From Candidatus Scalindua sediminis (GTDB taxonomy: Bacteria > Planctomycetota > Brocadiia > Brocadiales > Scalinduaceae): a DNA stretch of 34,508 nucleotides. A program made the translations under genes and the position numbers. The notes under the pieces were generated by a model that searched no databases, was not told the origin of the DNA, and saw only the letters and a program-made list of their open reading frames with translations. Positions 23,981 to 33,139 of this stretch are shown here, one piece after another (the first letter of the stretch is position 1; each line of letters opens with the position of its first letter). Where the stretch lies: contig VSDH01000029.1 in NCBI GenBank assembly GCA_008636105.1, positions 1-34,508 on the forward strand. The letters are read 5' to 3'.

Positions 23981-24805
23981 TTATACAAAAGAGTTCTTTT
24001 GTGAGAAATGTTTATGTAATTTGTTGCGCAATGTTTGAGTACCCTTAAGCTTTGGATAAAGTGACATAGCCATCTTAAAATTTATCATTGAGTTATCCCA
24101 TTCACCCAGGGTTAAATAGCAATCAGCAATCTTCTTATAAACAAAAGCCCTTTCAACCTTGTTTAACTTAATGTTTAAAACCCTATTTAAGTAAGCTATT
24201 GCTGATCTACCTTGCATCAGCTTGACTAGTTTTTTACATGATAAGCGAAGAATTCTTTCTTTGATTTCTTCTTGCAAATATCGACGTGCAGGATTTCCAT
24301 TTTCTTTTTGATAGACGTCCTCGTATAACTTAAATGCCAGCGTATAATTTCCTTGTTTTTCATACTCTTCAGCAAGAAGGAATTTGCAATCCAGATAATC
24401 CTTTAAACCTAAAAAGGCAAGAAGGTCAAACCCTTCGTTCTCTTTTTTTAGAAGCTCATAATTCTTGACAGCTTTGGAACCATCTTTGTTTAAGAGGTCA
24501 TTTAAAACCCTTTTCGCTTGAATCCTTAAACCAAGTTCATCATCTTTATAATACTCTTCCGTATAGTAATATCTTTCTACATTTCTACTTTGCAAAGATT
24601 TATCGTAATGAAGTCTTTCTTCAGAATCGGTAAGCGTCTTATATGCCTTGATTAAGACCTTAATTTTTTCCTCTGAGGAAACCCCATTTGTCTTGTTTTT
24701 ATCAGGGTGATATTTTTTTACAAGCCTTCTAAATGAGTTTTTAATCTCCTCTCTATTAGACCCCTCTTGTACTTGCAAAACTTGATAATAATTAATCAAT
24801 TTCAA
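23981..24805 (-). CDS. J-domain protein with TPR-like repeats
   Basis: The 274-residue protein begins with a J domain (residues 5-65), including the HPD motif H33-P34-D35 that stimulates the DnaK ATPase. The glycine/phenylalanine and zinc-finger regions of DnaJ are missing. Residues about 130-265 are helical with TPR-like units (FLLAEEYEKQGNYTLAFKLY, AFVYKKIADCYLTLGEWDNS). It is thus a class C J-protein that likely recruits DnaK to a particular client. The TTG start at 24805 follows AAAGG. It sits upstream of purC by 6 bp. The client is unknown, and the linkage to purC may only be incidental. Confidence 0.85.
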   Translation of the reverse strand: MKLINYYQVLQVQEGSNREEIKNSFRRLVKKYHPDKNKTNGVSSEEKIKVLIKAYKTLTDSEERLHYDKSLQSRNVERYYYTEEYYKDDELGLRIQAKRVLNDLLNKDGSKAVKNYELLKKENEGFDLLAFLGLKDYLDCKFLLAEEYEKQGNYTLAFKLYEDVYQKENGNPARRYLQEEIKERILRLSCKKLVKLMQGRSAIAYLNRVLNIKLNKVERAFVYKKIADCYLTLGEWDNSMINFKMAMSLYPKLKGTQTLRNKLHKHFSQKNSFV

Positions 24806-24957
24806 TTACCTTTCTTATAAATTAAGTCTTTATGATGTTTGTAAATTATTTGGCACATGAAATTCATTTTCACACTAAAGTTAGATATTAAACACTTCTG
24901 ATAAGAGAATGTTAACATCAGTATATTGGCAAGTCAACGGTTTTCATTTCATCAACT

Positions 24958-25142
24958 ACTTAGTATCTGTTGCGGAAAGCTTAAATGCCCAAAAAATGTC
25001 ATTCTGAACCAGGTCCTGAATGATCCTGAACTAGTTTCAGGACAGGATCTTCGATTTCAGAATCTATATATATCAAGATGTCAAGAGACCCTGAAACGAG
25101 TTCAGGGTGACAATACAGTGTTTCCACAACAGATACAACTTA
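24958..25142. mobile_element. MITE-like element with imperfect terminal inverted repeats
   Basis: GTATCTGTTGCGGAAA (24963-24978) is inverted at 25121-25136 with one mismatch. A 5-bp direct repeat, ACTTA, flanks the unit (24958-24962 and 25138-25142). The interior carries TGTCATTCTGAACC (24997-25010) and the inverted AGTTCAGGGTGACA (25099-25112), the same core family as the element at 4751-4889, but the outer ends are different. It has no protein-coding capacity. It sits 8 bp after the LolC/E stop, upstream of the J-domain gene. Confidence 0.7.
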
Positions 25143-25150
25143 GAAAGTTT

Positions 25151-26407
25151 TTATTCATACCTGAGTGTTTCAACTGGATTTAGACGTGCTGCTTTCGATG
25201 CTGGGTAAATGCTAAAGAGAACGCCACACGCAATAGAAACTGAAATAATTATAATTATACTCTTAAAGTCTACATCGGCTGGTATCTCATCAAAATAATA
25301 CACTTCTGGTGGAAATGGTCTCCAACCCGAATACTTGTATACGATTCTTTCAATCCAATTAATTCTACTTATAAAAGCAAGACCCAGTCCTGTGCCTACA
25401 GCTGCACCGAAAAGACCAATAAGCAAACCATTTAAAAGAAAAATTGACATTATGCCATTAGTTGTAGCACCTAACGCTTTTAGGATGCCAATGTCCTTTG
25501 ATTTCTCATATACAATCATGGTCAATATTGCAAGTATATTGAAACCTGCCACAATTATGATAAAGAACAAAATAAATGCCATAACACGCCTTTCCAAAGC
25601 AACAGCCTTTAAGAAGGTCTCCCGTGCATCCTCCCATGTTTGAACATAAAAACCAATGCCAAGATCTCTCTGAAGGCGATCCCGTACCAATGGTGCATTT
25701 CTGTAGTCATCCAATTTGACACTTATGGCTGTAACAGAATCTTTAGTTCCTACTAGTTCTTGTGCAACCTTTAACGGTATATAAATATAATTTTTATCTA
25801 CATCATACATACCAGATTTAAATTTTCCAGCAATGATGAAAGGTTTTACATTAATCCTGTCCCATCCCTTTATTGCAACCAACACAACCTTCTCTCCATT
25901 TCTTACAAAACTTTCTGGATCTGTTTCAGGATCACCCGGACTAATTCGTAACAGTTCAACTCCCACAAAAGCACTGGGAGTTTTCTTTTCTCCATGAACC
26001 ATTAACAAATCCCGCGGTTCGTTACCAAATTGTTTTATATAGTTTTCAAAATCACCTACCTTTGTTTCTGCAACAGGGTCTACGCCTTTGAAATATGCAA
26101 ACTCCTTTGCTCCTCTTACGTTGAGTAGTGCAGGCCCTTCTATATATGGAGCACATGCCTCCACATGTTCAAAAGACTTTATTCTATTTATAACTTCTTC
26201 ATAATTGTCAAAACCATAAATACCCCTCTTCATGACAGTAATATGTGCTAACGTACCTCTTATTTTGCTGCGCAATTCTTTATCAAAACCGCTCATTACC
26301 GATAGCACAACTATTAACGTCATGACGCCAACTGCAACTCCGGCAACCGCAAAAAACGTAATCTTCTTTCTGCGTAAATATCTAAGGCTTATAAATAGTT
26401 TATACAT
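25151..26407 (-). CDS. Lipoprotein-releasing ABC transporter permease (LolC/LolE family)
   Basis: The 418-residue inner-membrane protein releases lipoproteins for transfer to the outer membrane. One N-terminal helix follows ISLRYLRRKKITFFAVAGVAVGVM. A large periplasmic MacB-like domain spans about 45-265. Three C-terminal FtsX-type helices follow, with the ATPase-coupling motif EKSKDIGILKALGATTNGIM. The ending PASKAARLNPVETLRYE is diagnostic. No LolD ATPase gene is adjacent, and a single LolC/E homologue is present here, as in many bacteria with a homodimeric LolF-like permease. The protein implies an outer membrane. It is divergent from aroC. Confidence 0.93.
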   Translation of the reverse strand: MYKLFISLRYLRRKKITFFAVAGVAVGVMTLIVVLSVMSGFDKELRSKIRGTLAHITVMKRGIYGFDNYEEVINRIKSFEHVEACAPYIEGPALLNVRGAKEFAYFKGVDPVAETKVGDFENYIKQFGNEPRDLLMVHGEKKTPSAFVGVELLRISPGDPETDPESFVRNGEKVVLVAIKGWDRINVKPFIIAGKFKSGMYDVDKNYIYIPLKVAQELVGTKDSVTAISVKLDDYRNAPLVRDRLQRDLGIGFYVQTWEDARETFLKAVALERRVMAFILFFIIIVAGFNILAILTMIVYEKSKDIGILKALGATTNGIMSIFLLNGLLIGLFGAAVGTGLGLAFISRINWIERIVYKYSGWRPFPPEVYYFDEIPADVDFKSIIIIISVSIACGVLFSIYPASKAARLNPVETLRYE

Positions 26408-26643
26408 TTTTACACTCTCAAATTTAAATGTTCTTGAAATACTATCATAAGAATACAGATGTAAGCAATCAAAAATCCTTACAATACCTATATGAGAACT
26501 AATAAACTTTTTGAAAACAATCTTGTCACTTCCTTAATAGATTGCATTTATATATAGAAAAAACTTGTAAAAGAAGTTATATTTAAATATAAAATATCGT
26601 TTTCAGTTTAACCTATTTGCCAAATCTGAGAGGTGTTTATATT

Positions 26644-27789
26644 ATGCTGACATTTACCACCGCTGGTGAATCACATGGAAAGTGTCTGATTGCCATAGTA
26701 AATGGATTTCCCGCAGGAATTAAATTAGATGAGCCAGTCATTAATAAGAACTTAAAAAGACGGCAGGGTGGCTATGGCAGGGGCGGGAGGATGCAGATTG
26801 AGAGTGATAGGGTGTGTGTTTTATCGGGCACAAGGAAAAAGATAACTATAGGAAGTCCAATTTGTTTAAGAATTGAAAATAAAGATTTCAAAATAGACAC
26901 TTTACCTGATGTTACAAGGCCCAGGCCGGGTCATGCCGACTTAGCGGGAATTATCAAATATGGTCAAAAAGACGTAAGAAATATTCTTGAAAGGGCAAGC
27001 GCAAGGGAAACTGCTGCAAGAGTTGCAGTTGGAGCCCTGGCAAAGATTTTGCTTTCAAAGTTTAATATAAAAGCATTGGGCTACGTGAAAAACATAGGAG
27101 GCATAAACTCAAAAAAAATCATAAAAGATCCAGATGAGTTATTAAAAAAGAGAGATAAAAGTAAAGTCTATTGTCCCGATGAGCTGGCTGAAGAAAAAAT
27201 GATTAAAAAAATCGATGAGGCTAAAAGAAAAGGAGATTCTCTAGGTGGAGTTATAGAGATAATGGTGTTCGGGACTCCACCGGGTTTGGGAAATTACACA
27301 CAGTGGGATTTGCGATTAGACGGAATTTTAGCAAAGGCCCTAATGTCTGTTCAAGCCATAAAAGGAGTCGAGTTTGGTCTGGGATTTGATTTTTTTAAGA
27401 AGTTTGGATCCCAAGTGCATGATGAAATATTTTATCATAAAAATACTAAAGGTGTTTCAACCACAGGTGGTTTTAAAAGGAAAACTAATAATGCTGGTGG
27501 AATCGAAGGTGGTATGTCAAACGGTGAAGTAATAATTGCCAGGGCTGTTATGAAACCCATTCCTACACTAAGGAATCCATTAAGATCTATAGACATAATC
27601 ACAAAGGAACCCGTAAGCGCATCAACAGAACGTTCTGATATCTGTGCAGTACCTGCTGCATCTGTAGTTTGTGAAGCTGTTGTTGCCTTTGAAATAGCCC
27701 GATGCTTTATGGAGAAATTTGGTGGCGATAGTATTAATGAAGTGACTAGAAACTACGAAGGATACTTGAATCAAATCCAAGAATTGTAA
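26644..27789 (+). CDS. aroC: Chorismate synthase AroC
   Basis: The 381-residue last enzyme of the shikimate pathway converts EPSP to chorismate using reduced FMN. I choose the ATG at 26644 (MLTFTTAGESHG, the standard N-terminus) with GAGAGGTG upstream; the frame extends to a TTG at 26617 that is not needed. Motifs are GESHGKCLIAIVNGFPAGI, RRQGGYGRGGRM, RPRPGHADLAGIIKYG, RASARETAARVAVGA, GGIEGGMSNGE and the late RSDICAVPAASVV. It is a lone gene, divergent from the LolC/E gene and convergent with copA. Confidence 0.97.
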   Translation: MLTFTTAGESHGKCLIAIVNGFPAGIKLDEPVINKNLKRRQGGYGRGGRMQIESDRVCVLSGTRKKITIGSPICLRIENKDFKIDTLPDVTRPRPGHADLAGIIKYGQKDVRNILERASARETAARVAVGALAKILLSKFNIKALGYVKNIGGINSKKIIKDPDELLKKRDKSKVYCPDELAEEKMIKKIDEAKRKGDSLGGVIEIMVFGTPPGLGNYTQWDLRLDGILAKALMSVQAIKGVEFGLGFDFFKKFGSQVHDEIFYHKNTKGVSTTGGFKRKTNNAGGIEGGMSNGEVIIARAVMKPIPTLRNPLRSIDIITKEPVSASTERSDICAVPAASVVCEAVVAFEIARCFMEKFGGDSINEVTRNYEGYLNQIQEL

Positions 27790-28133
27790 ACTCAGCCAGA
27801 AAGTTTTAGGCTTTACTAACACATCAATAAGTCAAATCTTTACTACATAAAAATTTTGGCGCCGTAACATATTGTCTGTTTTAGAAGTTCCTAAAATTGC
27901 CGCATCATTTGGATTAAGCAATTCACTAGTATCTAAATTGAGCGATTTATGCCCGCCCGTACCGAACGGTACGTTCGGGCGGGTTGCTTCTCCAAAGTGA
28001 ATTTATCCGCCATCAAGCGGTAGATACATTTCATGCTATTAAAATCTACCGTGTTTTGATTTTCCGCTATATAAAAAACCAAGCCAGATAAATATCCGTC
28101 TTTTTTGTTTTAAATATGGATACCCTTGCTTAT
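27790..28133. other. Convergent intergenic region between aroC and copA
   Basis: No gene was found. The region holds a GC-rich palindrome (27952-27983), described separately. A weaker stem CGGTAGAT (28018-28025)/ATCTACCG (28044-28051) with an 18-base loop is followed by TGTTTT. One or both may terminate the two convergent transcripts. Confidence 0.5.
27952..27983. terminator. GC-rich palindrome with two alternative folds
   Basis: CCCGCCCG (27952-27959) pairs with CGGGCGGG (27976-27983). Inside, either GTACCG/CGGTAC (27959-27964 with 27967-27972) or CCGAACG/CGTTCGG (27962-27968 with 27972-27978) can form. Its GC content is far above the surroundings. A bidirectional terminator or a REP-like repeat are both possible. 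Confidence 0.5.
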
Positions 28134-30323
28134 TTAGTCTTCTATCTTAAGTTTAAATTTTCTCAATCTCAGGGAGTTTGTAACCACAGATACTGAACTA
28201 AATGCCATGGCGCCTGCCGCAATCATTGGATTAAGCAAACCAACGGCTGCAATGGGTATTGCAAGGGCGTTATAACCAAATGCCCAGAAAAGGTTCTGCT
28301 TGATTATGTTCATTGTTTGTTTGCTCAATTTCAGCGCTTCCCATGCCTTTGAAATATCACCCTTTACCAACGTAATGTTTGCAGCCTCCATTGCAATCTC
28401 AGTAGCCGTGCCAATGGCAAAGCTAACATCTGAAGTCGCAAGAGCAGGGGCGTCATTTATACCGTCCCCGATCATCCCAACAATCTTGCCACTCTCCTGA
28501 ATCTTCTTTATCTCGCTACATTTATCTGCAGGTTTGAGGTTTGCCTTTACAGACCCTATGCCCATTTCTTTACCAACTGCACCGGCAATAATTTCATTAT
28601 CGCCGGTGAGCATAACAATCTCAATACCCATATCTTTGATTTTCTGTATGGCATTCTTTGATGTCTTCCTTATTACATCCCCTATGCCAATGACGGCTTC
28701 TACATTATTATCAGCGGCAAGAAAAGCAATCGTCTTCCCTTTACTTTCTATTTCCGTAGCCTTTTTTCTTAAATCCGATATGTCGATATTATTTTCTATC
28801 ATTAACCTCTCACTACCAATTAAAATGCTGGATCCATTATAAATCGCTCGTACACCCATACCCGTAATAGTTTTGAAGTCCCTTACCTCTTTTAAATTAA
28901 TACCCTGTTTCTCAGTATAGTGTACTATCGCCTTACCCAAGGGGTGCTCCGAGTGTTGTTCGCAGCTTCCCATTATTTGTAAAATATCCTTTTCTAAATA
29001 TCTCGTCTTTTCTTCATCTGTTTCTGCAGTTGGTTTCCTTCCATTTGCCCTCTTAAACAAATCCGTAACTGCAGGTCTTCCTTCTGTGATTGTGCCTGTC
29101 TTATCTAATATGAGCGTATCAATCCTGTGTGCAAGTTCCAGGCTCGAAGCATCTTTGATCAATATTCCTGCTCCTGCCGCCCGACCAGTGCCCACCATAA
29201 CCGCAGTAGGTGTGGCAAGTCCCAATGCACATGGACATGCTATTATCAAAACGGTAACTGCAGAAATTAGTGCTATACTAAATGGATAGCCCATTAGTAT
29301 CCATGCACCCAAGGTTAAAAAAGCTATAGAAATAACTATCTGAACAAATATCCCGGAAACCTTATCTGCTAAACGTTGAACAGGGGCCTTTGAACCTTGA
29401 GCATCCTCAACAAGTCTGGCTATTTGAGCTAACACAGTATTTGATCCGATCTTCTCCGCTGTCATATAAATAAGACCTGTTGTGTTTATGGTACCCCCAA
29501 AGACCTTATCTCCTTCCACCTTATTGACAGGCATACTCTCCCCCGTTAGCATCGATTCATCAACGGCGGTTTCTCCTCCCGTTGCTATCCCATCAACTGG
29601 TATCTTTTCTCCTGGCCTTATTACTAACTTTTCTCCTACCTGTACATCAATTATGGAAACTTCTTTTTCTGTACCATCCCTTATCACCCTGGCCATCCTG
29701 GGCTGTAAATCCATTAGTTTCCTGATTGCCTCACCAGCCTTACCCTTGGCCTTTGTCTCGAAAAATCTGCCAAGTAGTATCAATGTAATTATTATTGAGG
29801 CAGATTCAAAATAAAGATCTCCCCCTCTTAATAAGGCTATCGCACTATAGCCATAAGCAGCACCCACACCTAAGGCAATAAGAGAATCCATTCCTATTGA
29901 CCAATGTTTAAGTTGTTTAAATGCATTTCTAAAAAAACTGATACCCGGCCAGGCTATTACTATGGTTGTCAAAAAGAACTGTAAAAAGTCAGAGAATTTA
30001 AAATGAATCATAAACATGCTTATTATGAAGACAGGGACGCTCAGAATAGCCGCAATTAAAAACCTTTTCCATTCTAACTTTGCAATCCCTTCTTCAGATA
30101 TAGCGGGACTTTTTTCATTAACAACGCCATATCCCAGCCCTTCAATGACCTTATAAATATCTTCAACAGGAGTGCTACTTGTGACTGTTGCCTTCTTAGT
30201 TGCAAAGTTGACCATTGCTTCCCTTACGCCTTTCGTAGTGCCAATGGCCTTCTCAATTCTCTTTGCACAGGAGTCACAGGTCATCCCTGTTATTTCTATT
30301 GTAAGTTTCTTTTGTTTCCCCAT
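28134..30323 (-). CDS. copA: Copper-translocating P1B-type ATPase
   Basis: The 729-residue Cu(I) exporter sits in the inner membrane. One N-terminal heavy-metal-associated domain has [12 protein letters not shown]. Eight predicted helices include the metal-binding [12 protein letters not shown] in the sixth. The actuator loop has [12 protein letters not shown], the phosphorylation site is DKTGTITEG, and the nucleotide domain has [10 protein letters not shown]. The hinge is [22 protein letters not shown] in the seventh helix (FGYNALAIP) and MAFSSVSVV in the eighth are the Cu(I)-specific signature. Its Shine-Dalgarno lies in the end of the upstream pfpI gene (1-bp gap), so they share a message. 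There is no CopZ or CueR gene nearby. Confidence 0.96.
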   Translation of the reverse strand: MGKQKKLTIEITGMTCDSCAKRIEKAIGTTKGVREAMVNFATKKATVTSSTPVEDIYKVIEGLGYGVVNEKSPAISEEGIAKLEWKRFLIAAILSVPVFIISMFMIHFKFSDFLQFFLTTIVIAWPGISFFRNAFKQLKHWSIGMDSLIALGVGAAYGYSAIALLRGGDLYFESASIIITLILLGRFFETKAKGKAGEAIRKLMDLQPRMARVIRDGTEKEVSIIDVQVGEKLVIRPGEKIPVDGIATGGETAVDESMLTGESMPVNKVEGDKVFGGTINTTGLIYMTAEKIGSNTVLAQIARLVEDAQGSKAPVQRLADKVSGIFVQIVISIAFLTLGAWILMGYPFSIALISAVTVLIIACPCALGLATPTAVMVGTGRAAGAGILIKDASSLELAHRIDTLILDKTGTITEGRPAVTDLFKRANGRKPTAETDEEKTRYLEKDILQIMGSCEQHSEHPLGKAIVHYTEKQGINLKEVRDFKTITGMGVRAIYNGSSILIGSERLMIENNIDISDLRKKATEIESKGKTIAFLAADNNVEAVIGIGDVIRKTSKNAIQKIKDMGIEIVMLTGDNEIIAGAVGKEMGIGSVKANLKPADKCSEIKKIQESGKIVGMIGDGINDAPALATSDVSFAIGTATEIAMEAANITLVKGDISKAWEALKLSKQTMNIIKQNLFWAFGYNALAIPIAAVGLLNPMIAAGAMAFSSVSVVTNSLRLRKFKLKIED

Positions 30324-30324
30324 T

Positions 30325-30837
30325 TTAGTTCAACACCTTAATTACGGCCTTCATAAATGCGGGTAAATCCTCAGGCTTTCTTGACGTAATCAAATTACCG
30401 TCCACAACAACTTCCTTATCCACGTATTTTCCACCTGCATTAATGACATCATCCTTAATAGCGTTAAAGCATGTAGCCCTGCGCCCCTTTAAAACTTTAG
30501 CTGAAACCAATACCCATGCACCATGACAGATGGCAGCTACTACCTTATTTTTACGAAAGGTATCATGGACTAATTTATTGACTGCCTCGTATCGCCTCAG
30601 CCTATCGGGTGCATAACCACCCGGTATAATGATACCGTCAATATCCTTTACCTTCCTTGCTTCCGTATCTGCCTTGACCTCATAACCCAACTTGCTTAGA
30701 TATACTTTTTTGGTTCCTGTACCAACTACTATCACCTTTGCACCAGCTTCTTTCAACCTCAAGATGGGATACCATACCTCAAGCTCCTGATACAAATCTT
30801 CCACCAATACGGCAACTTTCTTACTCGTGATTTTCAT
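30325..30837 (-). CDS. DJ-1/PfpI family protein (glutamine amidotransferase-like)
   Basis: The 170-residue protein has the flavodoxin-like DJ-1/PfpI fold. [10 protein letters not shown] carries the nucleophile-elbow Cys followed by His, and [13 protein letters not shown] supplies the preceding loop with the Pro-Gly-Gly motif. Members are cysteine proteases, glyoxalase/deglycase-type enzymes or chaperones, and homology does not decide between them. I start at the ATG at 30837 ([14 protein letters not shown]); the frame runs on to a TTG at 30858. It lies between ubiD and copA on one strand, with gaps of 49 and 1 bp. A stress-related link with copper export is possible but unproven. Confidence 0.9.
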   Translation of the reverse strand: MKITSKKVAVLVEDLYQELEVWYPILRLKEAGAKVIVVGTGTKKVYLSKLGYEVKADTEARKVKDIDGIIIPGGYAPDRLRRYEAVNKLVHDTFRKNKVVAAICHGAWVLVSAKVLKGRRATCFNAIKDDVINAGGKYVDKEVVVDGNLITSRKPEDLPAFMKAVIKVLN

Positions 30838-30886
30838 AACGTTATGTACTTTGATCAAGTTTTTATAATAAAGGTTAAATCCTTAT

Positions 30887-32671
30887 CTATTTCCAGTAGC
30901 TATCCCAACGTTCATCTACTTTTTTAATTATTTCATCTGACATCACTAGTGGTGAAGGATAGCCATTTTTCCATGTGGCATCAATACCCATCTTTCCCTT
31001 GAAGATAGGATTTATGCCAACCAGTTTTTCCTCAGTAAACATAATGTCCCGCTCAGCATCAAATCTGGTGAATATACCCCAGATGGTTTGTTCCTGATTA
31101 TGAATGTCAACATCAGGACTTACTGCGGCAATAATCTTGGGCCCGACAAGCTCATCGGATTTCGTTAATTTATTAACCACATCCCTCCCATCATCTCGTA
31201 CTGTCACCACCAATAGCGTCTCACCCAGGAGATTCCAATCTGATATTCTATTATCTATTGTTTTTATCAAGCGATCCATTTCTGATTTCTGATTTCTGAT
31301 TTCTGATTTTGAAGTTATTTTTTTATCTGCACTTCTCGATTTTGTGGCATCAATAATCATCTTACTCCCGAGGTTCATCTTATAACTAGTAAAATCAAGT
31401 GTATCCAATGGCACCTTCGGGATCATAATGAAGTCATATGCAGGATCGAAATTTTCGCGGATTGCCTTTAAGACAGCATTGAAATCCCGGGGATTAACAT
31501 CTTCTGAAACCGTTACGATACATTTTGTTAATGAAAGCTGACCTTCTCCCATGATTGAAAGGGCAGTTTTCATTGCCTCTTTTTGATAGCGTTCTTCGAC
31601 AGATACTACCAACAGGTTATGAAATCCAGCCTCGTAGTAAGCCCAGAGATTACAGATTTCTGGATGAATCAGTCGAATAAGTGGCCCCAGAATTTGTTGA
31701 GTTGCATTGCCCAGATATTTATCCTCCATCGGTGGACGTCCCACTACCGTTGCAGGATAAATTGGATTCCTTCTATGCGTGATTTTGTTTATGTGAAATA
31801 CTGGAAACTCTGAGGCATTGGAATAATGTCCAAAATGGTCACCAAAAGGACCCTCCATGCGTGACTCCGTCAAATGAACCGTTCCTTCCAAAATAAATTC
31901 TGCATCCGCAGGGACCTTTATGGAAATAGTCTTACCTTGCACCATCCTTGTCCTTTTACCGCGGAGAAAACCACTAAACATAACTTCGTCTATCCCTTCC
32001 GGCAATGCCGCAACTGTAGCTAACAAAAGTGCAGGGTCAGTGCCCAATGCCACAGCGATTTCAAATTCCTTGCCCAACTTTTTGGCCTGATAATAATGAA
32101 ATCCTCCCCCTTTTTGTATCTGCCAGTGCATGCCGGTTGTCTGACCATCAAAAACCTGCATACGATATATTCCTACATTTCGTTTCCCATCATGTGGGTC
32201 ATAAGTAAAAACCTGAGGTAGTGTAAGAAAAGGTCCTCCATCCTCTGGCCAGCAGGTTGTAATTGGAAGTTCATCTAAATTGAGTTGACTGACTACTTCC
32301 TGAGAAGTAGGTTTATACGTCTTCCTGGGGAGTGTGCTAAAAAGTCTTTTGGTTATCCCGCGGTGTTTGAGAAACACCTTCGGTTTTGGCGGCATGGCTT
32401 CTTCCATAAACGTAATCAATTCCTCACCAAGCTGGTCTGGATGTCTTCCCAGTGCCAGTTCAATCCGTTTGTCACTGGCAAGGACGTTCATGGCCAGAGG
32501 AAATCGAGACCCTCTTACGTTTTCAAAGAGTAAGGCGGGCATGCCTTTCTGTAATGCGCGAATCGAGATTTCGGTGGCTTCCAGTTTGGCATCCACCTCG
32601 GTTTTAATACGTATTAGTTCACCATTTACGTCCAGATATTTGATAAAGTCCTGTAGCGAATATATTCTCAT
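30887..32671 (-). CDS. ubiD: UbiD-family (de)carboxylase, prenylated-FMN dependent
   Basis: The 594-residue enzyme (de)carboxylates aromatic or unsaturated acids using prenylated FMN made by a UbiX partner not seen here. The cofactor/metal region reads GIYRMQVFDGQTTGMHWQIQ, and the acid motif is EGPFGDHFGHYS, as in E. coli UbiD. YPATVVGRPPMEDKYLG then follows. It is about 100 residues longer than E. coli UbiD, like the longer menaquinone-pathway type. An insertion near residue 455-470 is encoded by heptanucleotide repeats (separate entry). Possible roles are ubiquinone/menaquinone synthesis or aromatic acid metabolism. It heads the run with the DJ-1 and copA genes; no clear Shine-Dalgarno precedes its ATG. 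Confidence 0.92.
   Translation of the reverse strand: MRIYSLQDFIKYLDVNGELIRIKTEVDAKLEATEISIRALQKGMPALLFENVRGSRFPLAMNVLASDKRIELALGRHPDQLGEELITFMEEAMPPKPKVFLKHRGITKRLFSTLPRKTYKPTSQEVVSQLNLDELPITTCWPEDGGPFLTLPQVFTYDPHDGKRNVGIYRMQVFDGQTTGMHWQIQKGGGFHYYQAKKLGKEFEIAVALGTDPALLLATVAALPEGIDEVMFSGFLRGKRTRMVQGKTISIKVPADAEFILEGTVHLTESRMEGPFGDHFGHYSNASEFPVFHINKITHRRNPIYPATVVGRPPMEDKYLGNATQQILGPLIRLIHPEICNLWAYYEAGFHNLLVVSVEERYQKEAMKTALSIMGEGQLSLTKCIVTVSEDVNPRDFNAVLKAIRENFDPAYDFIMIPKVPLDTLDFTSYKMNLGSKMIIDATKSRSADKKITSKSEIRNQKSEMDRLIKTIDNRISDWNLLGETLLVVTVRDDGRDVVNKLTKSDELVGPKIIAAVSPDVDIHNQEQTIWGIFTRFDAERDIMFTEEKLVGINPIFKGKMGIDATWKNGYPSPLVMSDEIIKKVDERWDSYWK
31278..31305. repeat. Four perfect ATTTCTG heptamers inside ubiD
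   Basis: ATTTCTG is repeated four times head to tail, with a near copy on the 3' side (ATTTTG). On the coding strand the units encode SEIRNQKSEM. Seven is not a multiple of three, so gain or loss of a unit would shift the ubiD frame. Confidence 0.95.
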
Positions 32672-32875
32672 TAGACAAAAAAAATGCTAACCAAATTACT
32701 TCCTGCTAAATTAGTCTCTTTTCAGTTTCTATTTATATCATAAGAAAAATGTGAAATAAGGCAACTTTAAAACCATAAATTTCAAAATAAGAAACATACA
32801 TGAATAGAAAAAAAGAAATGTGATACCAGCTGAAGCGATTCTTATTACTTTTACGAACCATGGCAGCATAAAATC

Positions 32876-32903
32876 TTTACAAAGAAATTTAATTTATTAT
32901 AAT
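32876..32903 (+). promoter_or_regulatory. Sigma-70-type promoter of the small CxxC gene
   Basis: TTTACA at 32876-32881 and TATAAT at 32898-32903 are spaced by 16 bases, 57 bases upstream of the small ORF start. Confidence 0.55.
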
Positions 32904-32959
32904 TAAGATAAAGCTGTATTTTATTAAAATAGCTGCTTCTGCTGAAAAGGAGGTATAAA

Positions 32960-33052
32960 ATGTGTATGACATGCGCAAGACATAATCCTGGCGGAAAAAA
33001 GAAGACGAAAGTATCTAAAAAGAAAAAAACAACAAAGGGAAAGAAGAAATAG
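32960..33052 (+). CDS. Small lysine-rich CxxC peptide (30 residues)
   Basis: An ATG preceded by AAAAGGAGGT, one of the best Shine-Dalgarno sequences in the window, opens a 30-codon frame ending in TAG at 33050. The product begins MCMTCARHNPGG. About half of the remaining residues are lysine, in KKK and KKKK runs separated by Thr, Ser, Val and Gly. The N-terminal Cys-x2-Cys followed by His could bind a metal or take part in redox chemistry, and the tail is suited to nucleic-acid or membrane binding. It lies 88 bp upstream of the cysteine-dioxygenase-like gene and has its own promoter. I know no named family. Confidence 0.7.
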   Translation: MCMTCARHNPGGKKKTKVSKKKKTTKGKKK

Positions 33053-33139
33053 ATTCGCCATAATCATAGTACTTGAAGGATTCACTTAAGCACATAATGA
33101 ACTGAGTTCTTTCGCGGACGATCATTAAACTTTTGATTT

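Noticed and set aside
24926..25183. An 85-residue plus-strand open frame across the second MITE-like element
   Set aside because: It lies wholly over the repeat element and the end of the LolC/E gene, has no Shine-Dalgarno, and its protein is just a translation of the repeat.
26617..26643. A TTG start nine codons upstream for chorismate synthase
   Set aside because: The family N-terminus begins at MLTFTTAGESHG and GAGAGGTG precedes that ATG.
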